Source: Stomorhina lunata
Lineage: Eukaryota > Arthropoda > Insecta > Diptera > Rhiniidae
NCBI GenBank assembly: GCA_933228675.1
Contig: OW121743.1
Location: forward strand, 496,001-560,000
DNA: 64,000 bases
Direction of reading: 5' to 3'
Shown: piece by piece, positions 10,201 through 21,304 of the stretch
How positions within the stretch are numbered: the stretch's first letter is position 1
Layout: every line of letters begins with the position of its first letter
Notes under the pieces: generated by a model
Databases searched by the model: none
What the model saw: only the letters and a program-made list of their open reading frames with translations
What the model was told of the DNA's origin: nothing
Position numbers and translations under genes: made by a program

Positions 10201-13200
10201 GGGTATATTGGGTTTGTGCTGATGTTTGTAACGCATAGAAATATTGGTTTGAGACCTACCTTTTAGTATACCAATCGACCTAGAATCACTCCCTGAGTTG
10301 TTTTAACGATGTCCGTCCGGCTGGCTGGCTGCCCGGTTATCAATGTAAGCTTGTTATCACTCTACAGGTCGTAACTTTAAAAATAATTTGATGAAATTTG
10401 GCACAGGTTCGTCCAAGGACGATCCCTATACTGTTTGGGCACAATCGGATTACTATTTCGGGTTTTTAGTCCTTTATAGCCACAAATTTAGTTGCATTTT
10501 AATAATATTCAGCACAAATATTGCTTATCATAACCTTAATCAGTGTTCCTAACTTTGTAGAAATCGGCCCATAATTGACCATACCTCCCATACAAGTCAC
10601 ATTCTCAAAAGACGTTTATATACACATAAAAGCACAAAAATGTTAATAACTCTTGCCCGACTATAGCTTTTCTTACTTGTCTTTTGTTTATAAATGGGAA
10701 ACTTAAAAATATAAGATCGATTTATTGCTACATACATATGTTTGTAAACCCTTATATACAATGCGATATATAAAATTATCGGAATTGATTTCTGATAGAG
10801 TGAAACTTAAATTCGACTAAGCCCACATTTTTTTTAGCAAGTGATTCCTAAAAGCCCTTTGGGAATACCTTGGTAACCTAACATGAATATTCGCTTAACA
10901 TCAGTAATTGTTTTATGTTGACAACAAAAGTGTAACCAAAACATCGGGAATAGATATGTTATACTATTTTTAATATCCAAAATTTACCCTTATATTTTTA
11001 TATGGTTTCAAGTCTTTCCTCTTTTTATACGAATATTTGGAATTATTTTTATTTTACTTAATAATTTTAAATCATGTTAAGTTCTTATTTAAGTATCATT
11101 AACATTATATTCTGAATAACAATAATAAAAGTTGTCGAAAGTTTTTCAATATTAAATAAAAAGTTATAGGTACGTAATTTCGAGTTATTTACTACTTAAT
11201 CCTTTAAAAATTTCCATTTATCTAAATCTTTCTCGTTCATATCTTCCATTTTTTACGATTAGAGTTTGTGTTTATTCTCCACAAAATAAAGAAGAAGAAT
11301 TTAGTTTATCGAATAAACTTTTTTAAAGTTTATAGGTTATATTTGATTTTTTCTAGGTTTTTTCTGTTTGGTTTTTCATGTTCTTTATGTTGTTGTTGCT
11401 GTTAACATGATTTATTAGCCTGAGTTTTTAGTTGAGTTTAGACTAAAAGATTAAAGGCAACTTCGTTCGCTACACTGAGAATCTTTAAACTTTTTTGGGA
11501 GTATTTAGAACGTGGCGAAAAAGTGGGAAAACGTAAAAAAGGAAAAAACGAAAATTTTGATTTAGTAGTCTTACACGTTTAAAACTTCAACGCATAAATA
11601 ATTACCCACATTAAGGAGTTTCGCTGTTAAATGGCAGATTACATATAATGAAGAATTTGTATTTTAAATATTGGGAAATCGGAGCAAGAATGTGACTAAG
11701 AATTTAGAGTGTAATTTATAGTTGAGAGAAAAGAATTAAATATTTTTTAATTTTTTTTTGACAAATTATTTAATTCAAATCTGCTTAGACGATAATTTCG
11801 CTTTAATTTAATATTTTGAGTAGACACTATAATTCGCATTTATTTTGTGATTTAAAAAAACAAACTGTTTATCGCAATAATATAGACTCGTAATTTTAAT
11901 AAATTGGAAGCCTAGTGAAACACACTTATTTGAAGCTTCTTGATGTCATTAAAAAGCTTTCAAAATCTATGATTTTTTAAAGCCTATTTTCATTATTGAA
12001 AAGCTTCTTTATAAAATTTTATATAAATTAAAGCTAAATCAAGTTTTTTAACATAAATCCATTTCTGCGATAAAAGTTGTTATTAAATTTCATTTGGTAT
12101 ATTCTAAATTAAAGTACCTGGTTGACCGAGCCTTGCTCGGAGCTTTCTTCTTCTTCTTTCTATATTATTTGGTTTAAAAAAATAAGAGTGGGTTAAAAAG
12201 TACCAAAAACATTTTTACCCTTTTGGGACATAGTTTCAAAAAAGTACTAAACACCTGTCCGCTTATTTTCACAGCTGTTCAAAATGTGATCTTAATTTTG
12301 TTTCTGTACCTATTACTTTAGGAGATATAACGTTTTCGACTTTTCCCCTTTTTCCCCGTTTAGCGGTAAAACTTCCAAAACTCCTTTCATATTCGATCTA
12401 TACGGCAAAAAGGGTACCCAGTGTCTAAAATTTGTGAAAAGCGTTAGAGCCGATTTTGAGATAGCTATTCTATATATATATATATATATAGATATATAAA
12501 TATACATACAATTATTGCTCGTTTAAAGATATAAGACATAGAAAATACACACTTTAAATTAGTTTTACGATACAATCGTAAACTTTTGAAATATGTTACA
12601 AATTTTTTCGAGTAATGAGTGAATGTGAAGCAGAAAAAACACTTTATTTAAGGAGCAAAAAGTCTAATTTGTAAAATTTATTTATATATTCCTTTTACTC
12701 TTTACACTTCTTCGTCGCAACATTTTTAAACATAAAAGTCCCTTTATTGTCCTTAAATTTACAAAGCTTTTGTGTTTTGTTCCTAAATGAACAACTTAAA
12801 TTTGCATAAACGTACAGGTGATAATTCAAGAGACTGTTTGAAGGATATTTCAAAGTTTTTCTTATTGCTCTTGTTGTTCCTTTAGTAAATGTAGCTAGCA
12901 CCTGTCAACGTTAAAGGTACATAACTAAATACATACATATATTGTAAAATATTATTGTAATGAAATTTTCTTGAAATTCTATTTATTATTTATTTCTTTA
13001 CAAAGGTCTTCCGGTGGATTTTACACGATTAAAGAGTCCAACGAACCCAATCATCGTTATCATCGTTCGACACGTATAATGGCCAGTTCAGCACCTAGTG
13101 GTACTGTTCTAATGTATCCAAATCCCAGTACAGGACGTGAACTAACAAATACATTGGGTATGTCGGCTACAACAGCCTCGGCAGCAGCATCATCAGCGAC

Positions 13201-16200
13201 AGCCACTGGCAATTTGGCAGCAACACAAACAACGTCTGTAACAGTGGCGGCAGCACCGGATATTTCTTTACGACAACGAGCTGTCGCCAAATTGCGTATG
13301 TTTAACTTCCATTTGAACTGGGATCTACAGATGACTCATTGCAAACCATGTGGGTAAGTAAATACAAAATAAGTATTTAGCTACATAGACTAAAAATAAA
13401 AATAAAGTGAAGAAAGCTAAAGGGAAAACTTAAGGATTATTTGAGATAAAACCATTTTCATCTTTTAGAGAGATTTTACTTTTACTTTCAATTCGGGTAG
13501 GTTCCGTTGGGCTTTGAATATATTCATTCATTAAAACAAACATACATACATATATGCTTACTTACTTGGTTACTTGTGTAAGTAAAGCTTGCATAAAAGT
13601 AAACAAAGAAATAAAGCACGAGAGGGCAACTTTGTAACGGTACATTCATATCCTTTGTACGATGAACGAACACAGGAGTTTCCGTTTTACAAGCTGACAA
13701 GTCTGTGTAATATAGATTTACTGTGTCCATATTTTTATTTGTTTGTGTGAGTGCAATCTCTATGTATGTTTAATTGTCTGTCTGTCCTTCCTCTATTTTT
13801 CATTCAAGTGTTTATTATGATTATTTTTTTTTCTTTTTGTTTAGTTTTTTTTTGCCTCCTATTTGAGTTCTGTTTACAAGTGTCAAAGGCTTCGTTCGTT
13901 CTTTTTGCTTTCATTATTTTTTTTACTCATATAAAATGACATCTATTCTTGGGTTTACATATCGGGTTAATGGGGTATTGTGAGTGAATGAGATGTAAAT
14001 GTGTATGTAAATGTATAGGTTAAAAAATTCAAAACAAAAGGTAAATTTTTTCAAGAGTTTTTTATTTGTTGTTGTATTATTAAGAATTTTTTCCCTTTCA
14101 CTATCTACATAGTTATACCTCCCTTTGCTCTAACCAAGAAAACTGCTGTTTTTTCATTGTTCTCTAGTACTTTGTGGCCTAAATATTTTTAAACTTAAGT
14201 GTTGTTAAAAATATATACATACATGTATGTGTGCATATGTATTAAACACACCCCCACATATGTATATCCACATATACTAATACACATACAGAGATGCATT
14301 TACTCATTTTAGTTCTTCAATAAAAATGCATTTACTACAGTTTATATTCCAGCAATGAATGAAAGAATGAATGAATATCACTTTAGTGGTGTAATAAGTG
14401 TGAATAAATGGAATTTGCTGGGAATAAAAATAAACTAACGAAACTTGACCACAAGCTGTTCATTCATTCAGAAGTTAAGTGTTGCAATTCTAAGTAAAGT
14501 TTTGTGTTTTTATTATTATTTTTATCGCAACCATAGTTATAACTATTTGTTACTTTATCTACATCTGTGATGATGAAGTGTTTGCTGTATTAAAAGTGGG
14601 TACATTGATAACTAGCTAAAAGGCGCTTATATATAATAAGTTAAAGTTAAAGTTTAACACAATCATTTGTATATACTTAGTTTAATGGTAATCTTCTGCC
14701 AAGGTCGATTCCAGATTTATTAACATTTTCAAGATATAAACCACAGTTATTAAATCTGTGGCAATATGGAAGAATAGCTTAAGTCGAAAATTGAAGTTTT
14801 GAGATATTATCAATTTTATGTAATTTTTCTTTTGCTTCATTTCTGCGAATAATTTATGAATTAATATATAAGTAACATGTTTATTAGAGAAGAAGAATGA
14901 ATATTTAAATAAAATATTGTTAAATTCAGAAGATTTTACGTTTTTTCTACTTAAGCTCTTCTTCGAAACTGAAAGTTGCGTGGAACTGGACCTTAAGTAA
15001 CTTTAAGCGGTTCTGTTTGAATAAAAAGTATATATTGTGTTTTTTTTATGTAAACATAAGTTGTTTGGAAATAATGACTTTATTTTTTCAAGGTCAACAT
15101 TTTACAGCTTAAGTGAAGTTAAGCGAAATTATTATATGATAAAAGATAAATATGAATATGTACACAAAATTATATGTACATAAGTTGTTTTGGTCAATGC
15201 ATTATTGATTCAAAAAACTTAAGCTAAAAAGTAAACGTCCATAACATTGATAAAAAACCGAGTTTTTTAAGACGGACTAAACACATTTAAGCGCCTTTGC
15301 TTCTGTAATGCAATAAGCACCTTAACTCAATTCTATCTTATGTCGACTTAAGCTACTCTTCCATATTGCCACAGAAATAATGACACTTGCAATGTTGTCT
15401 ATGCTTTTTATATCCAAGTCATCAACCATATTGTAAATGGTTGTATAATTTACTCACCTAAATTTTTTATAGATCCACATTGTGGCTTGTCTAAAATTTT
15501 GAGATACTTGTGTTGTTGTCTGTATCTCATTCAGTACAACAACCGTTTAGTGAATACAAATTAATCTACTAAATCAACCATTTTTGGGATTTTATGCTTT
15601 TTTCATACCCTGAAAGGGTGGAAGGGTATTATAAGTTTGTGCTGCTGTATGTAACGCATAGAAATATTTGTAGTATACTCACCTTTTGGTATACTAATAG
15701 ACTTAAAATCACATTCGTCCATCCGTCTGTCTGGCTGGATGACTGGCTGGCTGGACCGCTATCTAAAGGTAGTTTGATCAAATTTGATACAGATAATTTT
15801 TTGATAGTGAGACCACGGCTATTGAAATTCGTCAAAATCGGCCAATTATTTACGGTGCCTCCAATAAGTCCCACTTCCCGTAATTGATATTTCGGCCACA
15901 AATATCAATATTTTTTATGAAATTTAAGAAAAAAAATACTGCTAATATAAACTAAAATCACAAATTTCGTTGAAATCGGTTCACATTTGACTATCGTTCC
16001 AATACAAATTCTTCTATCAAACGCACTAAATAAAACAAATATTACTAAAACGCTCGTAAATCTGAAGATAATGACAATTTTAAATTTATTTTTGTATACA
16101 TAAACAATTTTTGTAAAAACTGTAATCAATTTGCTAAATTTGAAAATAATCGGTCCACATTTGACCCTAGCCCTCATTTAATGCTCTAAACACAATCCAG

Positions 16201-19200
16201 ACTACAGGCTACGTGCTACAACTTGTCAAAATTAGTATACACGCATTCAAATGGGAATAAATTTTTTATCGTCGGCACTGCCACATGACTTGCAACCACA
16301 GATGTAGCTGTAGCCAAATTAAACTAATTTATAGTTTGGTAGAGGCCCTATGCTCCACTGGGAGTCAAGGATAACAGAAGAATAGTTTTGTTGACGACAA
16401 CAGACTTAGTGCTGTCAACACCATAGAATATTGAAATAAATGAGCGATTTAACAACTTAACTTTATTTACCATAAATACAATGAAGAAAATTTATATTAA
16501 CAATTTTCATACTTAATTTAATGTATAAAATAACATCTAATAAAATAGTACGTAAAAATTTATATTTATATTATTCTAACTCATAGAAGTAATTTTTTAA
16601 AAATTCAGTTTTTAAACTGTCGTAACTCACACGCTACACGTTCTAGAGCTACGTAGTCTATGTTATATAAAAGTCCAGTAGGTCCTGTATAAAATTTATT
16701 ATATAAAAGAGCATACTTATATCTATATTGTGCGACGTGTGCACTTTTATAAAAAAAAATCGGTTGTAAAAATATGGTATCGAATATATATATCATTTGA
16801 AAGGTATTTTCAGTAGCTTTTGTTTGATACCAAAAAAATTAATATAATATATAAACTTCTAAATTTATGCCGTATAATTCTTGAAATTTAAAAAGACCAT
16901 AACTCTAAAAACCACAAGAGATCACACCAAAATCTTTCTGTAAGAATTTTTTGAATAAGACATACTATCAGGTACAGGGAAACCGTTGATATCTGAGGTT
17001 AATTACTAAAATTAATATGTCATTTCTATCAAAATATAAATATTTATTTTGTCCATCTTATAATTGCGATATTGGCACGACTCATAAACAGCAGTTTCGG
17101 AATGTAGCTGCCGTCTTAAAAATAATTAAGTAGCTGACTACGAGACTACGATAGCAGCCAAGGACATTTGTAGTCGGTGTTGGTGTAGCCTGCTGTCATG
17201 ATTGTGTTTAGATCATAAGTCAAAATGACGGAAAAAGCTTAAATATACATAAAAGTCTGAAGAAAATGTTTGTATGATGACAAAATTTAGCAAATATTTG
17301 TCTTTATACACGAAGAAGTACACCTTTGAACTTAATGGTGAAGGGTATCGTATGGTGGGGCTCGACCGCTTATAACACTTTCTTACTTGCTTTTTTTTAT
17401 ATCTATTCTATTCCTCCATTATAGTCAAATGATACTGAATTTTCTAATTCGGGCTGGAGTACACAAATGGCACCTTATAGCCATGTGTAGCTTGACCAGA
17501 AAACCTTTAAAGTTAATTATCAATTTAGCCATTTCTCAGTTATTATCTTTGGTATCATGAAACTTACTCTTAGTCTTCTTCTTGTTGGTGGCTAGAAGTA
17601 GTGTGGTAACACTATTTTAGCTTCATTTATTATGGTCTCTATCTCGTGTTTTAGTTTTCCTTACAATTTCTCGCTATTCTATAAGAGTATATGTGTGTAT
17701 GTATATTTGTATGTTTGTGTGTTTTGTTATTATTCATGATGATGTTTTGTTTCATTTTATGAAATTTTCAGGAGGTGCTACGAATCCTCCTTCTACTACT
17801 CCTTCTACAGCTGCTTCTGTTGAAATTACATGTATATTCTTTCAATATTATTAAAAATAAAAGAATGATATTGCGACTAAAATATATTTACATACATTTA
17901 TATTTATATGTTTTGTGTATATGTGTGTGTTTAAGTGTATTTATGTATGTCTGATATTTAAGGATTTATTTAGCATTTCTTTATGTACGTTATGCACAAA
18001 CACAGACACATTGTGCTTAAGATGATTGTCTATGTAATTTTGCACATGTGTTTGTCCCAGATTTGTTGCTTTTTCTCACTTCTTAAATAAATATAAACAT
18101 TAACAAACAGCATAAAATACGTAGATAAATATGTTTACACTTTCAGTATTTTTTCTATACAAACATATTCAGACTTGGATATTTCTCTAATGTGCACTAA
18201 AACGAGGGAATATTCATATATTTATAATATAATCATAATATATCGATGACAATAGATTTGGGTTTTTGTCTTGATACCTTTAACAATTTTGCCGTATTCA
18301 TACCAAACATAATATGATCCTTCTTAATATAATTTTCCACTTATATGATAATTCTCAATTAAACTATTAGTATTTATAAAGTCTTTCTTTTCCTGAGATA
18401 AAACATCTTTTATTCCCTTATAACAGAAAAGACTGGAATTGCTAGTTTAAATTTTAGCTAATATTGATCTTAAAATATCAGCTGACTTTGAGCCTAAAAT
18501 ATATGTTTTAACCCTCGCACACTCATGTAAATAAGTTAGCGAATTTTAAATTACATTCATATATTGCTTTCTATGCTCTTAAGAAATTATGAAATATAAC
18601 TAAAGGAAAATATAGTCCCTAAAACAAAGAAATAAATAATTTACACTCCCTAAATATTAGAAAAATTTTATCGAAAATAACAGTGGAACCTAAAAAGAAA
18701 GATTTAAGATTTCTTTAAACGGAGGTGGATAAAGGGATATGGATCAAATTTTCAATTTATCATTTACAAATAATTTACATCGCGATTTCTGGAAAAATAA
18801 TGTTGTATACTTTTAGGGCTTTTCAGAAAAATTTTAATTTTTATTGTTTGCAAATCAAATAATATTTTAATTAATAGTTTTACTCGCACGATATTAATGT
18901 AACATTTTTTGTTATTAAATATAAATCAAAATAAAGTAAATAACATTCATGTATATGTATATACCAATAATTTTAAACCTTCGAAAAATGTGCTATACGA
19001 TATTATCAAAAAGATTTTCCTCACACTAAGTTGACCCTTTTCCCCATTTTGCTTAATATGTATTAAGTAAATATCCAGATATATGAACAATTTGACCCTC
19101 TTGTATAAAGTTAGTCAATTTTTTTTGAGTTTCTGAACTAACGGATTTCCTTTAAAAATCCCTTTTTTGACGTTTTACTGTAGCGATAAACATAATTGTA

Positions 19201-20576
19201 TGGGAACATGTTTTGTCTGAAGTTTCTTTTATATAATTTCATTCATTCATTCGTATATATAAATATTTTACATAAAAATGAGCCTGCACTCAAGCAAACA
19301 AAATAAATACAAAAAGTATTTGTATTACATTTCTGATAAAAGAGGGAAAATCTCAGGGCGTGTTCATTTTACTAATCGAATTACGAAAGTAAATTTTGTA
19401 GCCTACTTTAAGGAGGCTTAAATTACACAGCTTAACTTATTATTTATAATAAATACAAGCGGAATGGAAATTTCTTTTAATAACCAAATATAAATTAGCC
19501 AAGTGTTTGTTAAATCAACTCTATTAGAAGGCCCTATATTTTCCCCGTTGGTTATATTTGAATTTGTTAATGTAGTGGTGGTAGGTAAATGGGCATGTGT
19601 AGGCGTATATGTGTTGAAAACAAATTAAGGAGTTAAAAACAAGGTTTGTAGGTGGAAAAATTTAACATTAATGAACTTTTTTTGTTGATGATTTTTATTC
19701 TTTTGATATAAATAAAAAAATGCCTGTTCAACAAGCAACAATTTTAAAAACTAAAATACAGATACAAATAAATATATATACGAGGCTGATGATGTTATAA
19801 AGGTGTTAGTTCTAACACCGGAAGTTACACCTACAACAAATGCTGCTGATTTTTCTTTTGAATTCCCGTTCTTTTTTTTTGTAAAACAAAAGATTACAAA
19901 CCATATAAAGAACTGAATAAATAAATGAATAAAAAAGTAGTAATTTTTTATAAAATTAATTAAATTATATTAAAAAGCCAAAGGAAAATAAAGCTTAACT
20001 GAATGAAATTAATAACAAATATAAATTATCCAACATAAATAAAGAAACCTTGAATCATTATTGAATTATAATACTATTCATATGTAGGTATAAAGTATGA
20101 ACATAAATCTTGCTGTGGACAGATGATGTTGATCTGCTTGTAAATCCCTTACAAATTTTATTACCTTTTCGAATTGCCAATTCTTTTATCTTATAGAGGA
20201 TAATAATGTTTTATCGTACAAAATTTATTCGTTTTATTTATTTTTTCATACTTGTATTCATTCCTATTTTTTTCATGTTTTTATTCTCATTTCATGTTTG
20301 TTTAAACATCCTATAACCATCGCGGCCAAAATCAACACATTCCTTCGAATATGCACAAAAAAAAACCCGTAACGAAAAAATCTTTTGACGTTATAAAAAA
20401 TTTCTATTGTAATCGAATTGCAAAGAAGCGGCAGTGGTGGCAATATAATCACAAGGCGTCTGTGTAGGAATCGTCGTCGTGATGACAATGAGCTTTATCG
20501 TTCCAACAGTTTTAAATTTGAACGTTTCGAACGTAAAGAATATTTGGAAGAGCTGGCAGATACTTTGCAAAAGCAG
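7278..20576 (+). CDS. 5' part of an unrecognised low-complexity protein with Arg-rich and conserved-looking C-terminal segments
   Basis: Three exons: 7278-7690 (donor GTAAGT), 13006-13353 (acceptor TTTACAAAG, donor GTAAGT) and 20426-20576 (acceptor GCAAAG, donor GTAAGT). Phases fit at both junctions and give 304 codons with no stop, so the gene continues. The ATG is in good context (AAAGAAAATGG) with an in-frame TAA 12 bases upstream. Residues 1-110 are Ser/Gly/Ala/Thr-rich; 112-124 are strongly basic (RRRRRRRKSRPRR), a possible nuclear signal. Residues 160-222 are again Ala/Ser/Thr-rich. The least repetitive part is 226-304, including LRMFNFHLNWDLQMTHCKPC (234-253) and, in exon 3, a charged stretch with YRSNSFKFERFERKEYLEEL, where RSNS could be a phosphosite. 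I do not recognise the protein and infer no function. Other small exons could lie in the introns. Confidence 0.75.
7758..8360. repeat. About 600-bp element with long inverted arms
   Basis: Left arm segments GGTTAGCTCTA (7832), ATAAATATTAGCGTAACTTG (about 7869) and AATTCGGCAACAAA (about 7926) recur in reverse order and complement at the right end (AATTTCCG.../TTTGTTGCCGAATT at about 8190, CAAGTTACGCGAATATTTAT at about 8244, TAGAGCTAACC at about 8286). Outer ends AGCACCTAGTGG...CCAGTGGTGCTAC and TTGGGCACCATTGGG...CCACTTGGTGTCCC also match as inverted repeats. Non-coding; a long-TIR MITE or foldback. Confidence 0.7.
8945..9047. repeat. 103-bp MITE with perfect 24-bp TIRs and ATAG duplication
   Basis: ATCAATGTTGGGCAAAGTCT plus CTCT opens the element at 8945-8968, and its exact reverse complement closes it at 9024-9047. 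ATAG flanks it on both sides (8941-8944 and 9048-9051), a plausible 4-bp target site duplication. The whole unit folds into a hairpin. It has no coding capacity. Confidence 0.8.
9695..9900 (+). pseudogene. Broken DDE (Tc1/mariner/IS630-type) transposase fragment
   Basis: The frame from 9695 reads ...NDMWFQQNGATYRPTNAIVD and continues through ILHERY and VGEVKRPS until a TGA at 9836-9838. Established knowledge: insect IS630-type transposases carry a block of the form WFQQDGAT.HTA..., in which the D is the second catalytic aspartate; here it is N. After a frameshift, CDVTVLSCG at about 9839 echoes the downstream SCDLTP..(F)FLWG block. The element is truncated on both sides and cannot be active. 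It sits inside intron 1 of gene 2. Confidence 0.75.
9915..10680 (-). repeat. Two abutting family A copies
   Basis: The first (about 9915-10172) ends in GGTGAAGGGTATCGTATG, CTTGACCGACTATAGCACTT and TCTTACTTGT. The second begins immediately with TATACCCTTCACAACC (10175) and runs to CGACTATAGCTTTTCTTACTTG at 10680. The second includes the GTAACGCATAGAAATATTGG and GTCCGTCCGGCTGGCTGG blocks typical of the family. Direct end-to-end placement suggests insertion next to or into an older copy. Confidence 0.75.
14755..15375. repeat. 621-bp TIR element with repeated CTTAAG motifs
   Basis: TCTGTGGCAATATGGAAGAA followed by TAGCTTAAGTCGA (14755-14787) is the reverse complement of the right end (about 15343-15375), with one or two mismatches in 33 bases. 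No transposase frame is present. The interior carries at least eight CTTAAG/AAGTTAAGCG-type motifs on both strands (for example at 14951, 14993, 15109, 15219 and 15290), as expected if they were subterminal transposase-binding sites. No certain target duplication. Confidence 0.75.
15601..17391 (-). repeat. Family A copy split by a 1-kb insertion
   Basis: The left part begins TTTCATACCCTGAAAGGGTG (15601) and includes GTAACGCATAGAAATATTTG, GTCCATCCGTCTGTCTGG and several 'AAATCGGTTCACATTTGAC' cores, up to GACCCTAGCCCTCAT (16176). The right part resumes at CATAAGTCAAAATGACGG (17214) and ends GGTGAAGGGTATCGTATGGT...TTTCTTACTTGC (17391). In the copy at 33463-34230 the two halves are continuous. Confidence 0.8.
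16185..17212. mobile_element. 1.03-kb non-autonomous TIR element inserted in family A
   Basis: The left end TCTAAACACAATCCAGACTA is matched in inverse at the right end (TGTCATGATTGTGTTTAGA), and both continue to an AGGCTAC/GTAGCC block, about 22 of 28 bases. TCAT occurs on both flanks (16173-16176; 17213-17217) and may be a target duplication. No transposase frame is visible. Inside, 16343-16385 carries a GGCCCTATGCTCCACTGGGA...GATAACAGAAGAA tail-like motif also seen at 57119-57180. Confidence 0.65.
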
Positions 20577-20619
20577 GTAAGTCTTTGAATACATTAACAA
20601 ATTTTCTTTTTGATGGCAA

Positions 20620-20665
20620 AGACTGAATAAATGAATGAATGAGTGAATGACTGAGTGAATGAAAT
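20620..20665. repeat. Imperfect (GAAT/GAGT)n microsatellite
   Basis: A run of GAATAAATGAATGAATGAGT followed by GAATGACTGAGTGAATG, just past the third exon of gene 2. It is a simple tetranucleotide repeat with no coding meaning. Confidence 0.7.
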
Positions 20666-21304
20666 TATGGTTTTGCTTATTAAATCATTTTCATTTATTT
20701 AAGTATTTTCTGTATTGTTATAATAAGTTTCTCTTTGCCTTTTGTATAAGCCCGGCCCTTCCTTTTCTCTTAGCTTTTTCTTTTTTCTTTTTGTATTTTG
20801 CCTCACAATTCAGTCAACAATAGAATTAGTTGTGTATTGAAGTAATAAGGCAAAAAATAAAGTTTTCATTTTATTTATGTCTTTAGGTGTTTGCTGCCGC
20901 TGCTGCTGCTCAAACTTTTTTCTCTTTATTTATTTGTTATTTTCTTGCTGCCTTTTTTCACAAAACGGAAATACTTGTAAAGCTTAAAGAGGAAAGCACT
21001 GTTATAATAACAGTTATATTCTTTCCATAAGTGTTTTTTGTTGCTTTTATTTGTTGAGGGTTGAAGAGTTATTTTGAATTGCGAGTGCTTTGTGTGTGAT
21101 ACTGTATAAAAGTGTTTGTGTGTGGGTTTAATTTTATAAATAAGCTTTGTAAAAGCTTTTGTTATTTATTTAAGATTTTACACAAAAGATGGCGCTATCA
21201 AATATATTTTAAGGTATTGCCAATGCGAAATTTAAAGAAATACGTTATTTTTGAATTTTGTTTACTTTTTTTGTTTATTTATATAATCGTTATGTCTTCT
21301 TAAT

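Larger units (their letters stand above)
7691..13005 (+). other. Intron 1 of gene 2
   Basis: Begins GTAAGT (7691) and ends TTTACAAAG (13005). It holds a long inverted-repeat element (7758-8360), a 103-bp MITE (8945-9047), a broken DDE transposase (9695-9900) and two family A copies (9915-10680). The stretch 10690-12110 is AT-rich with nothing I can name. At 12170-12500 there is a T/A-rich block ending in a short (TA)n at 12472-12490 that looks repeat-derived. Confidence 0.65.
13354..20425 (+). other. Intron 2 of gene 2
   Basis: Begins GTAAGTAAATAC and ends GAATTGCAAAG, where the pyrimidine tract is weak. It contains a 621-bp TIR element (14755-15375) and a family A copy interrupted by a 1-kb element (15601-17391). 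The parts 13360-14750 and 17400-20400 are AT-rich with TATG/CATA microsatellite-like patches and no supported gene. An inverted GGTGTTAGTTCTAACACC lies at 19802-19819. Confidence 0.65.

Noticed and set aside
15594..15901. Overlapping 90-97 codon frames on both strands
   Set aside because: They lie in a family A repeat and echo frames in other copies; there is no protein signature.
17772..17855. Possible coding exon after TTTTCAG (GGATNPPSTTPSTAAS-like reading)
   Set aside because: The acceptor-to-frame phase does not fit the two bases left by the exon ending at 13353; in the phase required, a stop is met. It looks like a CTT/ACT simple repeat.
19802..19819. Perfect palindrome GGTGTTAGTTCTAACACC
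   Set aside because: Isolated 8-bp arms; no terminator role is expected in a metazoan intron, and no repeat boundary was found.
21097..21303. TATAAAAG followed by a 63-codon open frame
   Set aside because: The frame is Phe/Leu/Ile-rich AT-driven sequence, starts too close to the TATA-like string, and runs up to the satellite.
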